Assembly (NCBI RefSeq): GCF_016808335.1
Contig: NC_053143.1
Span: 1,583,398 to 1,647,397, forward strand
Direction: 5' to 3'
DNA length: 64,000 nt
Origin: Panicum virgatum
Taxonomy: Eukaryota; Streptophyta; Magnoliopsida; Poales; Poaceae
Shown: piece by piece, positions 47,541 through 60,617 of the stretch
Layout of the letters: every line of letters starts with the position of its first letter
How positions within the stretch are numbered: the first letter of the stretch is position 1
Notes under the pieces: generated by a model
Told to the model about the DNA's origin: nothing
Seen by the model: only the letters and a program-made list of their open reading frames with translations
Database searches by the model: none
Made by a program: the position numbers and the translations under genes

Positions 47541-49473
47541 TAATTGCACCGAACTATACTACTCTTCATGTGACTTCAGCAGTTCACCTGATGAACTAGA
47601 TATGCTGCATCATAACCTAATCATTTGTAAGTCAATTATTATTGCAACAATTCTTTTTGGTCATAAATGTGCTGTACACACAAATGTGTTTCCACATAAG
47701 CCATGCAGTTATGCAAATGCTGTCATGGGGAATCATGTGAAGGTTACACAATGATTATACTCATCATAGATGTCATCACGGAATTACTTGTAACGTCTGA
47801 AGAAAGAGAGGCCTAAACAAATATTATATCAGAGCTGTTACCTAAGACATGATGGGATGACTACAAATAAAGCAGTATATATATTAACTGAAATTAAAAC
47901 CATGACATCCAGCTTGCATTATGTACGTTATTGCACTACTGCATATGGTTGAAAAGTGTGTAAACTGAGAGGAAAAGATTAACGAGCCAGCTAGGAGGCC
48001 TTTATGTGCCAGCATTTTGGCATCTTTTGTGCAACAAAAGGGGGTCTATGCTTTGTCCCTGTGCAACAAAAGTGTGTCCTGCTTCATGTTTTGCTGGCTA
48101 CTCTTCCGATCCGGCATGGTTCTCAGAACCTAACATGCATGCGCTTATCTGGCGCCCTGCGTATGGCTAAAATTTCGTCGTCAGCACCGACCATGCGAAA
48201 TCTAGAGCATGCATGTTGACAATTTTGCTTTTATCTCTCTCTACACGTCATTTTCAGACCAGTATCAAACCTGCCGGCCGGTAACAATCTTTCATAGATA
48301 GCAAGCATGGCATGATGCATCATCTATTGGCGTGTGCTGCTACACGATCGAGTACTTCTACCCACCGTGTGTATTACGTATTGAACAAGTGGCGGCAGAG
48401 GCTTAAAACTGATGTAAGCTATGACAATGTTGGTCAAACAACAAAAGAGCAAGAAAATGTAGCACAACAGCAATGAAAAAGCAAGCAAAAGTGCTAAGGA
48501 CGGAAGAGCAAGGAAAGACCTTTTACGTGCATCATCCCAGTGCTCCATGTGCTACAGCTAATGTAATGCTAAATCATTGGTTCCACGTATTCTATTGGCA
48601 ATTGTAAATATTTCGTTTACACACTATTTTGCTAGATCATGAACATGATTACATAATATGTATCTGTCCGACTAAAAACAAATTAGCTAATCCCCCACCC
48701 CTTTTTTGTACCTATCACCCCTGGGGAAAAAAAAGTAGAATCTGATCTTCCAATAAATTTGCTACAGTACAGAAGACCGTTGTTCGGATACATTTACATC
48801 CAGTTACGAAGAAAATGAAACGAACATTTTATACATGCAGGTGTCACAAATTTCCAGGTGCTTCACCTTCAATGCTAAGCGAGCACAAACAAAAAACCCC
48901 ACAACAATGACAGCATAAAGGACAAATTGACCCGAGAGAAAGACTCGGCTCGAACCTATTTTCAGAAGCAGATTACTATTGCGTCAAGTGATCACTTGCG
49001 CGCTAAGCTAGCCCTGACAGTAACCTCCACAGGTGAAAGCTACAAAAGTGGCTTTTATTTGTGTCCTAATCAGCCAAATAGATCGACTGAAATGGTCTAG
49101 TAGTACCTGTTGATCCATTACTAAGTAACGAAATGTCACGGACTATTCTGAACAGTAACTATGGCAAGAAAATAAGGAAACATCTTCATCAGGGACATGG
49201 ACCATGGAGGTAGGTTACAAATCAGCTAGTGCACTTCACATGCACTGAATCAATACATTGGCGCAAGATATATATAGACATGACACACGTTTAAACACAC
49301 TAACTTCTGATCTAAATAAATAACAAGATTCTGTTTCATTTGATGCACAGTACCATCTTATTGGTTACCTGAATTTCAGGTTATTCACAGAGAACAATGG
49401 AGGCAATGCTATGTTTGGTGCAACTACAACACAAGCCTCACATATGTATTTATTTGCCATATCTTTCCTACTA
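47541..49473. other. Intergenic spacer
   Basis: AT-rich; no gene with domain or conserved features was recognised on either strand. Confidence 0.4.
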
Positions 49474-50034
49474 ATTCTGGTGCATTCCCGTGCACCAGAG
49501 GGTGGCCATGTCACTCAAATCACCTCGGCCGTCGAATCGGCCGATCCAATGGCTAGAAATAGTTGGGGATGTAAATTTTGCAAAAAAACCCTCAAATTTT
49601 GATGAAATCAACCCGCAGTCCATCGATGGCAATTTAGCAAAAGAGCCCTTAGACTTTGTGAATGTTAATTTTACAAAAGCCCCCTTGAACTTGGACGAAA
49701 TCGACACACACTCTATTGATGGCAATTTTATGAAAAATATCTGGATTTGGATAAAATCAACCGTCACTCTGCCTATGTCGCTTTCACATAAAACCTCCTA
49801 AACTTTGGCGAAATCAATCTGCACTCCACGAACATCAATTTCACAGAAACCCCCAAGAATTTTGCGAAACCAATCAGTGACAGGTTAAATCGCCAACACA
49901 CATGCTTTCTCGCTACGAACGCATGGGGGCAATCCAATAGACATATTTCAACGCTCCACACCTCACACGACCCAAATCAAATTTGACTGAACCCGCAAAC
50001 AAAACTTTATAAGCACTAGTATATATGTCGGGGA
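49474..50034 (-). mobile_element. Possible Helitron-like repeat with hairpin end
   Basis: A perfect hairpin, CTGGTGCA-TTCCCG-TGCACCAG (49478-49499), lies beside ACTAAT, so on minus it reads hairpin then ATTAGT, a degenerate Helitron 3' end. The opposite boundary near 50034 reads on minus TCCCCGACATATATACTAG, like a 5' end. The interior has three or four degenerate units of about 75 bp around 'gatggcaatttt'. Confidence 0.35.
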
Positions 50035-51198
50035 CGGGCCTCTCATGGCGCCAACAGCATTGCATTTTTCTAGTCTCATCTAGATCTCCGCAGAACATTA
50101 CAGCAAAAAATTGAGGACAATGTAAATAACAGTTGCCTCAATAAAATACACTAGGCACTTCCAAAGAGGAAACTAACAATATCCACAAGTGCAGACCAAC
50201 AAACATCGGTGCTCATACTTTTTCTGCTTCATCGAGCGCTCCCATATCCTCCGTCAAAGTGAGATCAAGATTCCTGGGGAGCTTCAAACCTCGAGGGTGT
50301 GTCAATTCCCATCATGCACACGAGTCCTGATATCAAGATGATAAGAAGCACTATTCTCTGTGACATAGTAGACAAGTGTGAGAATATAATGCAAGTATTC
50401 AAGGTACACTGATATGCAACAATCAATCTACACGTAAGCCCACTTTCAGAATACAACTAGTAACAAGTAATGAAACAGACTACAAGTAACAACTTACCAC
50501 AAATGTTCCTTCCAGAAGAGTTGATTTGACTAGGCACTCTCCATCACATTTGCCACGGCCAGTTTTTGTATCATTAGTCTTCTCTGCAAGATGCCTTCCT
50601 AGTGGCACGCTGGAAGGGTTCTCCAGTAAACCAGATGGTTAAGAAGCACAAAGAATCGTGTATTTAGCCCCCAAATTCTTCAGCATCGCAATTAGCTGAG
50701 AAAGCAACTCTCCTGCCGAGTCATTGTAGAAGTTTACCTTTCAGCAGTTAAATTAAAAGCGAAAGAAAAATGCTGGTAGCCTTTAATCTAACCTTCTGAT
50801 TTTGCAGGGTCTAAATTCTTGAAACCACCACTACAGAAGATGATTAGATCAGTCTGTCCATCTCGGTTGCTACTCCTGTACCTTACCAAGTCCTGCAACA
50901 CATGTGCAGTCAAAATAGGGAGCAAATATAGAACAGAAGCAGAACTAGAAAAATATATAATAACTTTCATTGATAGCATCCATGTTAGTATATTTCTCCA
51001 GATCTTGACCACTTACACTACACGTGTCTGTGTAGGTGATATGGTTTCTTTCAAAACCATTGTTACAATTCTCAGCAAAGCCAGATAGCAATGAGTTCTC
51101 CAATTTCTCATCATCTGATGTGGAAACATAGGGGAATGCCATGGAAAAATCTGAACTTGTGAAGGAAAGCCAATAGAAGCATAATAATTATAATAAAC

Positions 51199-51222
51199 TG
51201 AGGACCAATGGTGGTCCCCCTT
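51199..51222 (+). mobile_element. First 24 bp of a copia-like solo LTR
   Basis: TGAGGACCAATGGTGGTCCC begins the LTR, preceded by TAAAC (51194-51198). The LTR continues at 58579 after the gypsy insertion. Confidence 0.5.
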
Positions 51223-53484
51223 TGTCACACCCTGAAATTTTTGAATTTCAGGATGTGATTAGAATTAAAAATAAATAAATAATTTTCTTATAGTTTTAAA
51301 ATTTTCCCAACATTTATTTTTCTTTACAGAGAATTTGGTGTAAAAGAAAATAAACATTGGTTGTTTCCAAATTAAATAAGGTTGTTTTTTTTAGTGTTGC
51401 ATTCATGCTGCAATGCATTGCTTTATTGTTTGTTGTTCGGTTCAAATTTGAATTCTCTGAATTTGAGTTTGAATTGAATTGTTTGATTTAGTTTCAAAAA
51501 TGCAAAGTCTTTTCTTTTTCCTCCCCTTGTTTTCAGCCCAGCCGACCCAGCCCACCTCCCTCTCCCTTTCTTTTTTTTCTCTTCTCCCGCGGCCCAACTC
51601 CCCCTCCCGCCGGCCCGTTTCGTGTGCCAGCCCAGCCCGCGCTCCCCCTCTCTCCCTCTCACTGCCACGCGGACCCCGCCCGTCAGGGCCTTCTTCCCCG
51701 CCGTGCCCGAGCAGGACTCTGCTCCGAGTCCGGCGCCCGCGTGCCCGCACCTTCCTTGGCCGCACGCCAAGGCGGCCCTGCAGCCCATATAAAAGCAACG
51801 CCCGCGCACCCCTGGAACCCCAACCCGAGCCGCAGCCGCCGCCCAGTTCGCGCAACCAAGCCGAGCCGTCTCCCTCCAGCTGAGCCTATCCGCCTTCCAC
51901 CGTTGGATCGAGATCCAACGGATCCGATCCACCAGAACCAAGCCAGATCTGAGCCGTCCTTGGTCTTTTGCAAAAGAGCCCCTCGGTTCTTAGAAAATCA
52001 AACCGCAGTCCATATCTACTCAAAAGAAATTCCAAAACAACCCAAAACTTTTCTCTTAAACCCCTGATCTCTTCAGAAATCTAACCCTCCGTCCCAGCCC
52101 TGCCGTTTTGCATGTTAGCCCCTGCATTTAAGGTTTAATTATGTTTAGGCCTCTGGTTTCTTCAGATCTAGCCCCTGGAAGCTCTGTTTCTTCACAAATA
52201 AGCCCATAGAACCTTGTTTTAGCCATATCTTTCACGTTTCAACTCCGTTTTCAGCAATTCTTGCGCTCACGTGATCCTTGTGACGTGTGCGATAGCTTTA
52301 TAACCTTTTTATCCTCTGTGAGCACACTTTGTTGTGTCTTACAAATATTTTCCGCTAGCTCTTAACTCTATAGTTAATCGCGACTAGATCCCTGAAGCAT
52401 CGTTTATCCCATAGAATCGTCGTTTTAGCTCCGTTTTTCGTGTTTCTTGCGCTCTCGTAACCGTAGTAGCGAGCCCTATCTTTTAGTACATTCTTTTAAA
52501 GCCTTTCTTTTGTTATGGTGTAATGTTCTTAGTTGTTTTTTTTTTTGTTTGCTTTGTATGATTGCTCCGAGTAGAAGGATCGTTGTTCGAAGATTAAAGA
52601 TCAAGAGTTCCAAGTGAGCAAAAGCTGAAGAGCAGTAAGAGTAGCTTTTCGTTGGAGAAAGGCAAGTGACCCTAACCATCTTTCTATCTATGCTTTATTT
52701 ACAAGAGTACTATGATTTAATTGGAACATGGAGAACCACCCAAGAAAACCGTACAACCACAATACTAATGGGCTCTGGTCTTGGCTAAGTAATTAGATGA
52801 ACTATATGTTGTGTTGGGGTTGTTCCGCTTGGTGGTTATGAGTTTGTGTTGTGGAGCGGGTGAAGGAAGCTGCGTCTTCTGAGGGACCGCACGGCAGGGA
52901 CCAACACATACATATAGGAATTCTTTGTAAAGGCCTCGTAGCGTTCCTATGCAATCACACCTCGGAAAGTGTGGTATTGTGCCTGATCAGCACATATGCG
53001 TGGTTGGGTTCAAAGTTCTTCGGAACTTTTACGCGAATTGTGGTGAAAGTGTACAACCTCTGCAGAGTTAAAACTAACCGGTTAGCCGTGCTCACGGTCA
53101 AGAGTGGCTTGGACCCTCACATGATTAATAAACTTAAAGATGGATATAAATCACATTCTGGTTATTTCTTGTGGCCTTGCTGAGTACCAACCATAAGTGT
53201 ACTCACCCTTGCTTACTGCTGCTCAGAAGGAAAGATGTGTGAAGTCTTTTGAAGATGATGCTGAGTTCTAGGCGTGCGCAACCCCCAGTCGATTGCCTGT
53301 GAGGTTTGAAGCCTTCGTTTCCAGGATAAGCTGTATAACTCTGATAGTCTTTTATTTGTTGTATTTCTCTTTTTCGTGATACTATTACTGATTATTCACT
53401 TATGATGTCTCTATATGTATGAAACTTGATCCTGGCATACATATAGCTATACATTCGGTTTTGTCCTTAAAACCGGGTGTGACA
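51223..53484 (+). repeat. 5' LTR, 2262 bp
   Basis: Lacks a block of about 443 bp present in the 3' LTR at 56504-56943; the junction lies at a shared GCGCAA. The open frames at 51423-52067 are GC-driven and lack domains. Confidence 0.92.
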
Positions 53485-53488
53485 GAAG

Positions 53489-53500
53489 TGGTATCAGAGC
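53489..53500 (+). other. Primer binding site of the non-autonomous gypsy element
   Basis: TGGTATCAGAGC, four bases after the LTR end; the same initiator Met-tRNA site as the Tekay-like element. Confidence 0.9.
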
Positions 53501-54730
53501 TGTATCGACAGTAGGACGTAAGCCTAGATAGTAATGATCGCTTCCTAGGGCCTTTTATGTCACCAAAACAATTCCTACCTTATCCTTGACCTCTTTGGTG
53601 AATATTCTCACTCCTTAACTATTTTTCTTTCCTCAGTCAATCTTGACTCTTTCTTCATTTGCACTTCATTGTTTTGCAAATGTTAGGTCCTCAACACTGT
53701 CTATTTATTTTCTTGGATCACTCCTTGATTTTGATCATACCTCCCCTTTGATGTATGATTTTCTAATTTCATCCAGCTCACCTCCTTTTGATATGCTGGT
53801 GAAATTGCTCCTTAAAATTCTTTTAACTCATTTTTTTTATCTATCTTCCTTTGCTTTATTCACAATGTGCTTAGTGCCTCTCCTTTCTTTCTAAATAAAT
53901 GCCGCTTTGGATTCATCCCTTGATTCTTGATTCCAAAGAATCTCTTCTGATTCAAAAAAAATAAAAATAAAAAGATGATCCGCGCCATTTATCCTAATGT
54001 TTGTCTATCCAAATCATCTGAAGAATGTGACCGCTAGTTCATCATGTGGAGCCAAGTCGAAGCAATTGGATACTATACCACCTGCTCATATTTCTGTTCA
54101 TGTTGGATGAAGAATTCAGAGCACTACCATAGAATCAAGCCTGAGCAAAGTTATGACACTCTCACTACCACTACAATCATGAAGGTGAAGTCAACGCTGA
54201 AAAAGTTGAAGGAGGCATGTGTCATCAACAACGAAGCTAGAAGATATAACCATGCTTAGGAGTACCCTTTGAAGCCCTATTAACAACGTTTAGCATCGCT
54301 CTTTGACTATGTTGTCTGGTGGAATTCTGTGTTTGCATGATGATGTTTGTTTTTATGACCTTGTCTGATTCGCTTCTTTGTAATGATTGTTGGTATATTG
54401 TGGGTCTTCTACCTACAATGACATCAGTTGTCTCGATGGGTTCTTTTATACCTCCCACCTCCTTGTTATCCTCTGTCTTTCTACCTAATCCTTTAATGGA
54501 TGACAAGAAGAAAGTTTATGGCAACACTCATCTACAATGATTGACAAATGAAAGAGGCTGAAGACAAGAATGCTCTCTTTTCCTTTCTGTTACTCCCATA
54601 TCTTTCTCACCTCCTCCTTGATTTATTTAAGTTGCAACCACCAAGAGTTTGTGAAGATGATAATATGGACGTTACCTTGATACTCGTTTTTTCTTTCTCT
54701 CTACTGACCTTATCCTTACCACGCAACTAG

Positions 54731-55690
54731 ATGGTGAGTCCCAGCAGAAAGGAGAAAGAAGACCTCAACATCCCAGCACAAACTCAAGGAGTACAAGCAA
54801 TGGTTCCAATCAGAGTCAACAACCAACAGCATGTTACAGAGCAAGCCTCCTCTCGTAGGAGCCACAACCCTGTTAGCAGTGATAATCAAGTCCCAACCAG
54901 TCTGCCAGCGTTTGATAAAGAGAAGCTATTAGCTATGCAAGCTCGTGTCCTACAAGGAAGGTTGCAATCTACAACAACATCCTCGAATAACATGGAGATG
55001 ACCAAGACAGAAGTCCCCACTGGACCAGTGAAGAGGCAAGTTGCTGAAGCATGGAACAATGAAAAGCGTAAGAGAAACTATGAAGCACCAAAGCCATAGA
55101 TAGAGGAACAACATGAGATTAGTAAGACGTCAGAAAAGTGCCAATGTTGTGAGCATTATGGCCGTCGATGTCTACAAGAAGATAGCTTAATGACAACAGA
55201 AGCAAGGCAACGTTATCATTCAGATATCAATAGAAAGTTATCTATGCACGTTCCAAACCTAGAAGGAGTTACTCAAGCTGAAGATAGAAATCCGACTATA
55301 AACCTCGAGGATTGGAATATCACTTTCAAAGAGTTTCAGCCTAAAAGAAGCAAGCAGCCTAATAAACAAATTAGTAAAGTAAGCCAAGAGAAGATGGAGT
55401 TACCACAACCATTGGCAGATAACGGTACTCAACTTAGTTTCAATCAACCACATCCAGAAGTTGTTCGATCTCCATGTGACCCCTCTGCCAAAAAGGATCC
55501 TGATGTACAAGCCATTCCACCGAGAGTTGTGGAGGAGCAGAAAAGTAGTCGGGATGGACGTATTAAAAGAGTAATGTGCTATAAATGTGGTGAAAAGGGC
55601 CATTATGCCAATAGATGTCCCACAAAACGAGAAAATCGAAATGGGTATGCTAGATGGGCCAACAGAGCTAAGGAAAGAATGGATAGCTAA
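54731..55690 (+). pseudogene. Gag-like ORFs with one CCHC zinc knuckle
   Basis: Two open stretches, 54731-55099 (MVSPSRKEKEDLNIPAQTQG, polar and Gln/Ser/Thr-rich) and 55190-55690, are separated by a stop and a short gap. The second has CYKCGEKGHYANRCPTKREN (CX2CX4HX4C) near its end and stops at TAG/TAA after KERMDS. This is the layout of a gag C-terminal region. No capsid motif can be assigned with confidence upstream (53640-54720 has only short frames). Whether the two stretches are translated together is unknown. Confidence 0.65.
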
Positions 55691-55868
55691 AGAATGAGTA
55701 TCCATCAAGTGTTTGGTGTGAGTTGCAAAAAAAATGCATGTTTGAGGACATATTGTAAGAAGGAATGATCAGGAAGACAGTTAATGTGTCGGATGCTACA
55801 CACCTAAACCTTTGTCTCTTGCTAACCTTGTGAATCTCGGGACGAGATTCCTTTTAAGGGGGTAGTTC

Positions 55869-58573
55869 TGTCACACCCTGAAATTTTTGAATTTCAGGAT
55901 GTGATTAGAATTAAAAAATAAATAAACAATTTTCTTATAGTTTTAAAATTTTCCCAACATTTATTTTTCTTTACAGAGAATTTGGTGTAAAAGAAAATAA
56001 ACATTGGTTGTTTCCAAATTAAATAAGGTTGTTTTTTTTAGTGTTGCATTCATGCTGCAATGCATTGCTTTATTGTTTGTTGTTCGGTTCAAATTTGAAT
56101 TCTTTGAATTTGAGTTTGAATTGAATTGTTTGATTTAGTTTCAAAAATGCAAAGTCTTTTCTTTTTCCTCCCCTTGTTTTCAGCCCAGCCGACGCAGCCC
56201 ACCTCCCTCTCCCTTTCTTTTTTTTTCTCTTCTCCCGCGGCCCAACTCCCCCTCCCCCCGGCCCGTTTCGTGTGCCAGCCCAGCCCGCGCTCCCCCTCTC
56301 TCCCTCTCACTGCCACGCGGACCCCGCCCGTCAGGGCCTTCTTCCCCGCCATGCCCGAGCAGGACTCTGCTCCGAGTCCGGCGCCCGCGCGCCCGCACCT
56401 TCCTTGGCCGCACGCCAAGGCGGCCCTGCAGCCCCTATAAAAGCAACGCCCGCGCACCCCTGGAACCCCAACCCGAGCCGCAGCCGCCGCCCAGTTCGCG
56501 CAAACCCTAGCCGTCGCCATTGGCGAGCTCGAGCTCGGAGCCCGCCACCGCGCCGCCGTTCCGCGTGTTTGCCACCGTCCCCGAGCCGTCCGAGAGCTTT
56601 GCGCCAAGGTTGTGGATCTCGCCGACCCCTTCTCTCCCTCCCTCTCGCTCTGCTCCGCCCGGATTTTGCTCGCCGGAGCTTTGCTCCGCCCCGCCGCCGT
56701 CGCGCGCGCGCTCCGCCGCCTCTGCGCGTCGCGCAGATCCCGCCATCGGGTTCGCGACATCGCGCGCTCGCTCCCCGTCCCAAAACCCGAGCTAAACGAG
56801 CCCGGATGGCCGTTTTGGCCTGCGCCGGCGACCCCGCCGCCGCCTAGCTCGCCGCCGGCCGCGCCCAGCGCCGCTCGCCCCACCCCGAGCCACTACCGAG
56901 CCAGCGCCGAGCCGTCAGCGGCTCCCCTGTGTCTGAGCCGCGCAACCAAGCCGAGCCGTCTCCCTCCAGCTGAGCCTATCCGCCTTCCACCGTTGGATCG
57001 AGATCCAACGGATCCGATCCACCAGAACCAAGCCAGATCTGAGCCGTCCTTGGTCTTTTGCAAAAGAGCCCCTCAGTTCTTAGAAAATCAAACCGCAGTC
57101 CATATCTACTCAAAAGAAATTCCAAAACAACCCAAAACTTTTCTCTTAAACCCCTGATCTCTTCAGAAATCTAACCCTCCGTCCTAGCCCTGCCGTTTTG
57201 CATGTTAGCCCCTGCATTTAAGGTTTAATTATGTTTAGGCCTCTGGTTTCTTCAGATCTAGCCCCTGGAAGCTCTGTTTCTTCACAAATAAGCCCATAGA
57301 ACCTTGTTTTAGCCATATCTTTCACGTTTCAACTCCGTTTTCAGCGATTCTTGCGCTCACGTGATCCTTGTGACGTGTGCGATAGCTTTATAACCTTTTT
57401 ATCCTCTGTGAGCACACTTTGTTGTGTCTTACAAATATTTTCCGCTAGCTCTTAACTCTATAGTTAATCGCGACTAGATCCCTGAAGCATCGTTTATCCC
57501 ATAGAATCGTCGTTTTAGCTCCGTTTTTCGTGTTTCTTGCGCTCTCGTAACCGTAGTAGCGAGCCCTATCTTTTAGTACATTCTTTTAAAGCCTTTCTTT
57601 TGTTATGGTGTAATGTTCTTAGTTGTTTTTTTTCTTGTTTGCTTTGTATGATTGCTCCGAGTAGAAGGATCGTTGTTCGAAGATTAAAGATCAAGAGTTC
57701 CAAGTGAGCAAAAGCTGAAGAGCAGTAAGAGTAGCTTTTCGTTGGAGAAAGGCAAGTGACCCTAACCATCTTTCTATCTATGCTTTATTTACAAGAGTAC
57801 TATGATTTAATTGGAACATGGAGAACCACCCAAGAAAACCGTACAACCACAATACTAATGGGCTCTGGTCTTGGCTAAGTAATTAGATGAACTATATGTT
57901 GTGTTGGGGTTGTTCCGCTTGGTGGTTATGAGTTTGTGTTGTGGAGCGGGTGAAGGAAGCTGCGTCTTCTGAGGGACCGCATGGCAGGGACCAACACATA
58001 CATATAGGAATTCTTTGTAAAGGCCTCGTAGCGTCCCTATGCAATCACACCTCAGAAGTGTGGTATTGTGCCTGATCAGCACATATGCGTGGTTGGGTTC
58101 AAAGTTCTTCGGAACTTTTACGCGAATTGTGGTGAAAGTGTACAACCTCTGCAGAGTTAAAACTAACCGGTTAGCCGTGCTCACAGTCAAGAGCGGCTTG
58201 GACCCTCACATGATTAATAAACTTAAAGATGGATATAAATCACATTCTGGTTATTTCTTGTGGCCTTGCTGAGTACCAACCATAAGTGTACTCACCCTTG
58301 CTTACTGCTGCTCAGAAGGAAAGATGTGTGAAGTCTTTTGAAGATGATGCTGAGTTCTAGGCGTGCGCAACCCCCAGTCAATTGCCTGTGAGGTTTGAAG
58401 CCTTCGTTTCCAGGATAAGCTGTATAACTCTGATAGTCTTTTATTTGTTGTATTTCTCTTTTTCGTGATACTATTACTGATTATTCACTTATGATGTCTC
58501 TATATATATGAAACTTGATCCTGGCATACATATAGCTATACATTCGGTTTTGTCCTTAAAACCGGGTGTGACA
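55869..58573 (+). repeat. 3' LTR, 2705 bp
   Basis: Preceded by the purine tract ccttttaagggggtag. It carries an extra GC-rich block at about 56504-56943, bounded by GCGCAA repeats, that is missing from the 5' LTR. Confidence 0.92.
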
Positions 58574-58578
58574 CCCTT

Positions 58579-60617
58579 GGATGATGAGTGATTGACAATA
58601 TTGTGTGAATTTGATGTATCTCTTGGCTCGTGATGTGCAGGTGTAGGATGCGGCATGGCGGTCGACGGCGCGTGGTGAAGGTTAGGTGAAAGATTCATGC
58701 TGAAGGACCGCGGTGAAGGATGGACGCGAGTAGGCTCGGAGAAGAGAAAGGTTCATGCCGAGGGGCCAAGACGGGGAAGGGTGAATGCGAGTAGGCCTGG
58801 ACCGAGGGACCCGAGGAAGTTGTGCGGAGCCATGGGCAGTCCACATGGTGCACGGAAGAGCAAGAGTACATGGTGATGAAGACGGCGTCGGCCAAGTCGG
58901 TGAGGACGATGGCGAGTCAAGTAGGCGGCCCGTGCGGCGAGCGCGCGCGAACGACTCGAAGGCGTCAAGGCTCGGCGGGAGGTCGGAAACACGTCGACAT
59001 CGGCGGTTTGACCGGTTTGACCTCAAAACCGGGGAGTCATCGTGCGGCGGCGTGCGAGAGGGTTTGACCGGTTTGGCCTCAAAACCGGGGGGAGTCGGAT
59101 TTGACCGGTTTGGGCCTTAAAATCGGGGGCGGAGGACACATGGCATCATCGCGAAGCTTGCGTCGAGGCGAAGCAAAGTCGTGAAGGCGGCGTGTCCGTC
59201 CGTGGCTCCAGTAAAAAATGGACAAATTTGCTCCTACGTGGGCGGTTATTGTAAATAATAGTGTAGGGGTATTTCTGTCTTCTAAAAGAAATTTGAAGGA
59301 TAAGAAGAGGGAGATGGAGTCATCCAGCCCTTGGTCGACCAGTCCAGTCGCCCCCTCCTTCTCCCTCTCAGTTATCTCTTTTTTTCCCCTCCTCTTTTCC
59401 ACCTAGGGTTGGGGATTAAGATGGATTTTTGAGTTCTTGTATCTCAAATTCATGGAAAAGGAGGCCTCCTAGTGCTGTCCGGACTTTTGATTTGGAGTCA
59501 ATCTCTTCTACTCGTGGTTGGATTTGATTTGTTCAGTTTGTTTTGTGGGTAGAATCGGGTTCCCCTTTTGCTTGTTCTTTTGCGCAGGGGGAGCGGGCGC
59601 CCGCAAGGCGCGGCCACCGGCGGCGCGCAGAGGAGTGCTGCGCGTGGCGGCGCCAGGCTTGGCCGCAGCCCAGCCAGCGGCAGCTCGCACGGCGCACGGC
59701 GGCGTCCGTGGGCCCCTCGGCCAGGGGCGGAGGCGCTAGGCGCTCTGCAGCAGGCGGTGCTTCCCAGGGGCGGGAGCAGTTCGTGCGGAGCACGTCCGCC
59801 CAGGCCAGCAGGGAGGCAAGAGCCGCGCGGGGGACCTGCTGCAGGCGGACCCAACCAGCAGCAAGCACTGCACACAAGGCCGGACGCGAGCAGTCATCCC
59901 AGGAGAGGCAGCGCTCCTCCAGGCCAGATCGAGCAGGCCGCTGCCCACACACCTGTGCACGCTAGCAGCACAAGGCCACGTCGGGCAAGCAGCACAAAGG
60001 GACGCACGAAGCAGACCAAGCAGCACTGTGCATGCTCGGCATCTCAACGACAGCAACCAAGGTGAATTAATTTTGATGTCCCCTTCATGCTACATGTTCA
60101 ATGATTATGCAATCATTGCTAGTTTGTTTTGGCCTGTAAATTGAAACGTGTTTTAGCTAGTGTAAATTAGCTTGCTTGTTTTTGCTCGGCAATTGGTCAG
60201 ATCTTTTTAGCTTAAACTAAATGCTTTGTCTTGCGAGCTTTGTATAATTTGTCTGCAACTGTTAATTAACCTCAGCTTTTGATCAGCTTAATTTCCAAGG
60301 ATTTAATTATGTCTTCATGTCTTGGTTGATTAAATCTTGCGGCCTTAGTTAAGTGAAGCTTTTGTGATAGTGTTGCTCGAGTAGATTGCCTTGAGTTTTG
60401 CTTCCGCTTAGTCTCGAGCTTTCGGCATTCGCTTCCGCTTTGCATCGAGCTTTTCCTATCCGTTCCTAAGGTGAGCTCGTCACTAGTTGGCTTGTGTCAC
60501 TTTGGCGGTTAGAAGAGAGGTGCGGCGGGTTGATTTCAGAACATAGGCTTTATTCTCTTAGAGAATTTTTAAAGGCTCCCATTCACCTCCCCCTCTGGTC
60601 GCCTGTCCGGTCCTTCA
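58579..60617 (+). mobile_element. Remainder of the copia-like solo LTR (SIRE/Maximus-like)
   Basis: Runs from GGATGATGAGTGATTGAC to the end GGTCGCCTGTCCGGTCCTTCA, with the right-hand sequence ctcccattcacctccccct typical of grass SIRE-type LTRs. TAAGC (60618-60622) matches TAAAC at 51194-51198 with one mismatch. Three copies of a 'gaccggtttg..ctcaaaaccggg' motif lie at 59009-59130. Its GC-rich open frames (59508-60065) have no domains. Confidence 0.6.

Larger units (their letters stand above)
51223..58573 (+). mobile_element. Non-autonomous gypsy element (LTR-gag-LTR) with perfect TSD
   Basis: Both LTRs begin TGTCACACCCTGAAATT and end AACCGGGTGTGACA. The flanks are CCCTT at 51218-51222 and 58574-58578, exact. 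The internal region is only 2.4 kb and has a gag-like region but no protease, reverse transcriptase or integrase, so it depends on a helper (TR-GAG/LARD class). The LTR copies are nearly identical apart from one large indel, so the insertion is young. Confidence 0.92.

Noticed and set aside
51423..52067. Arg-rich and Pro-rich ORFs, and the set at 56089-57157
   Set aside because: Both sit in the LTRs of the non-autonomous gypsy element and are compositional.
59508..60065. Overlapping GC-rich ORFs on both strands
   Set aside because: Copia-like LTR sequence; no motif, and open in four frames.
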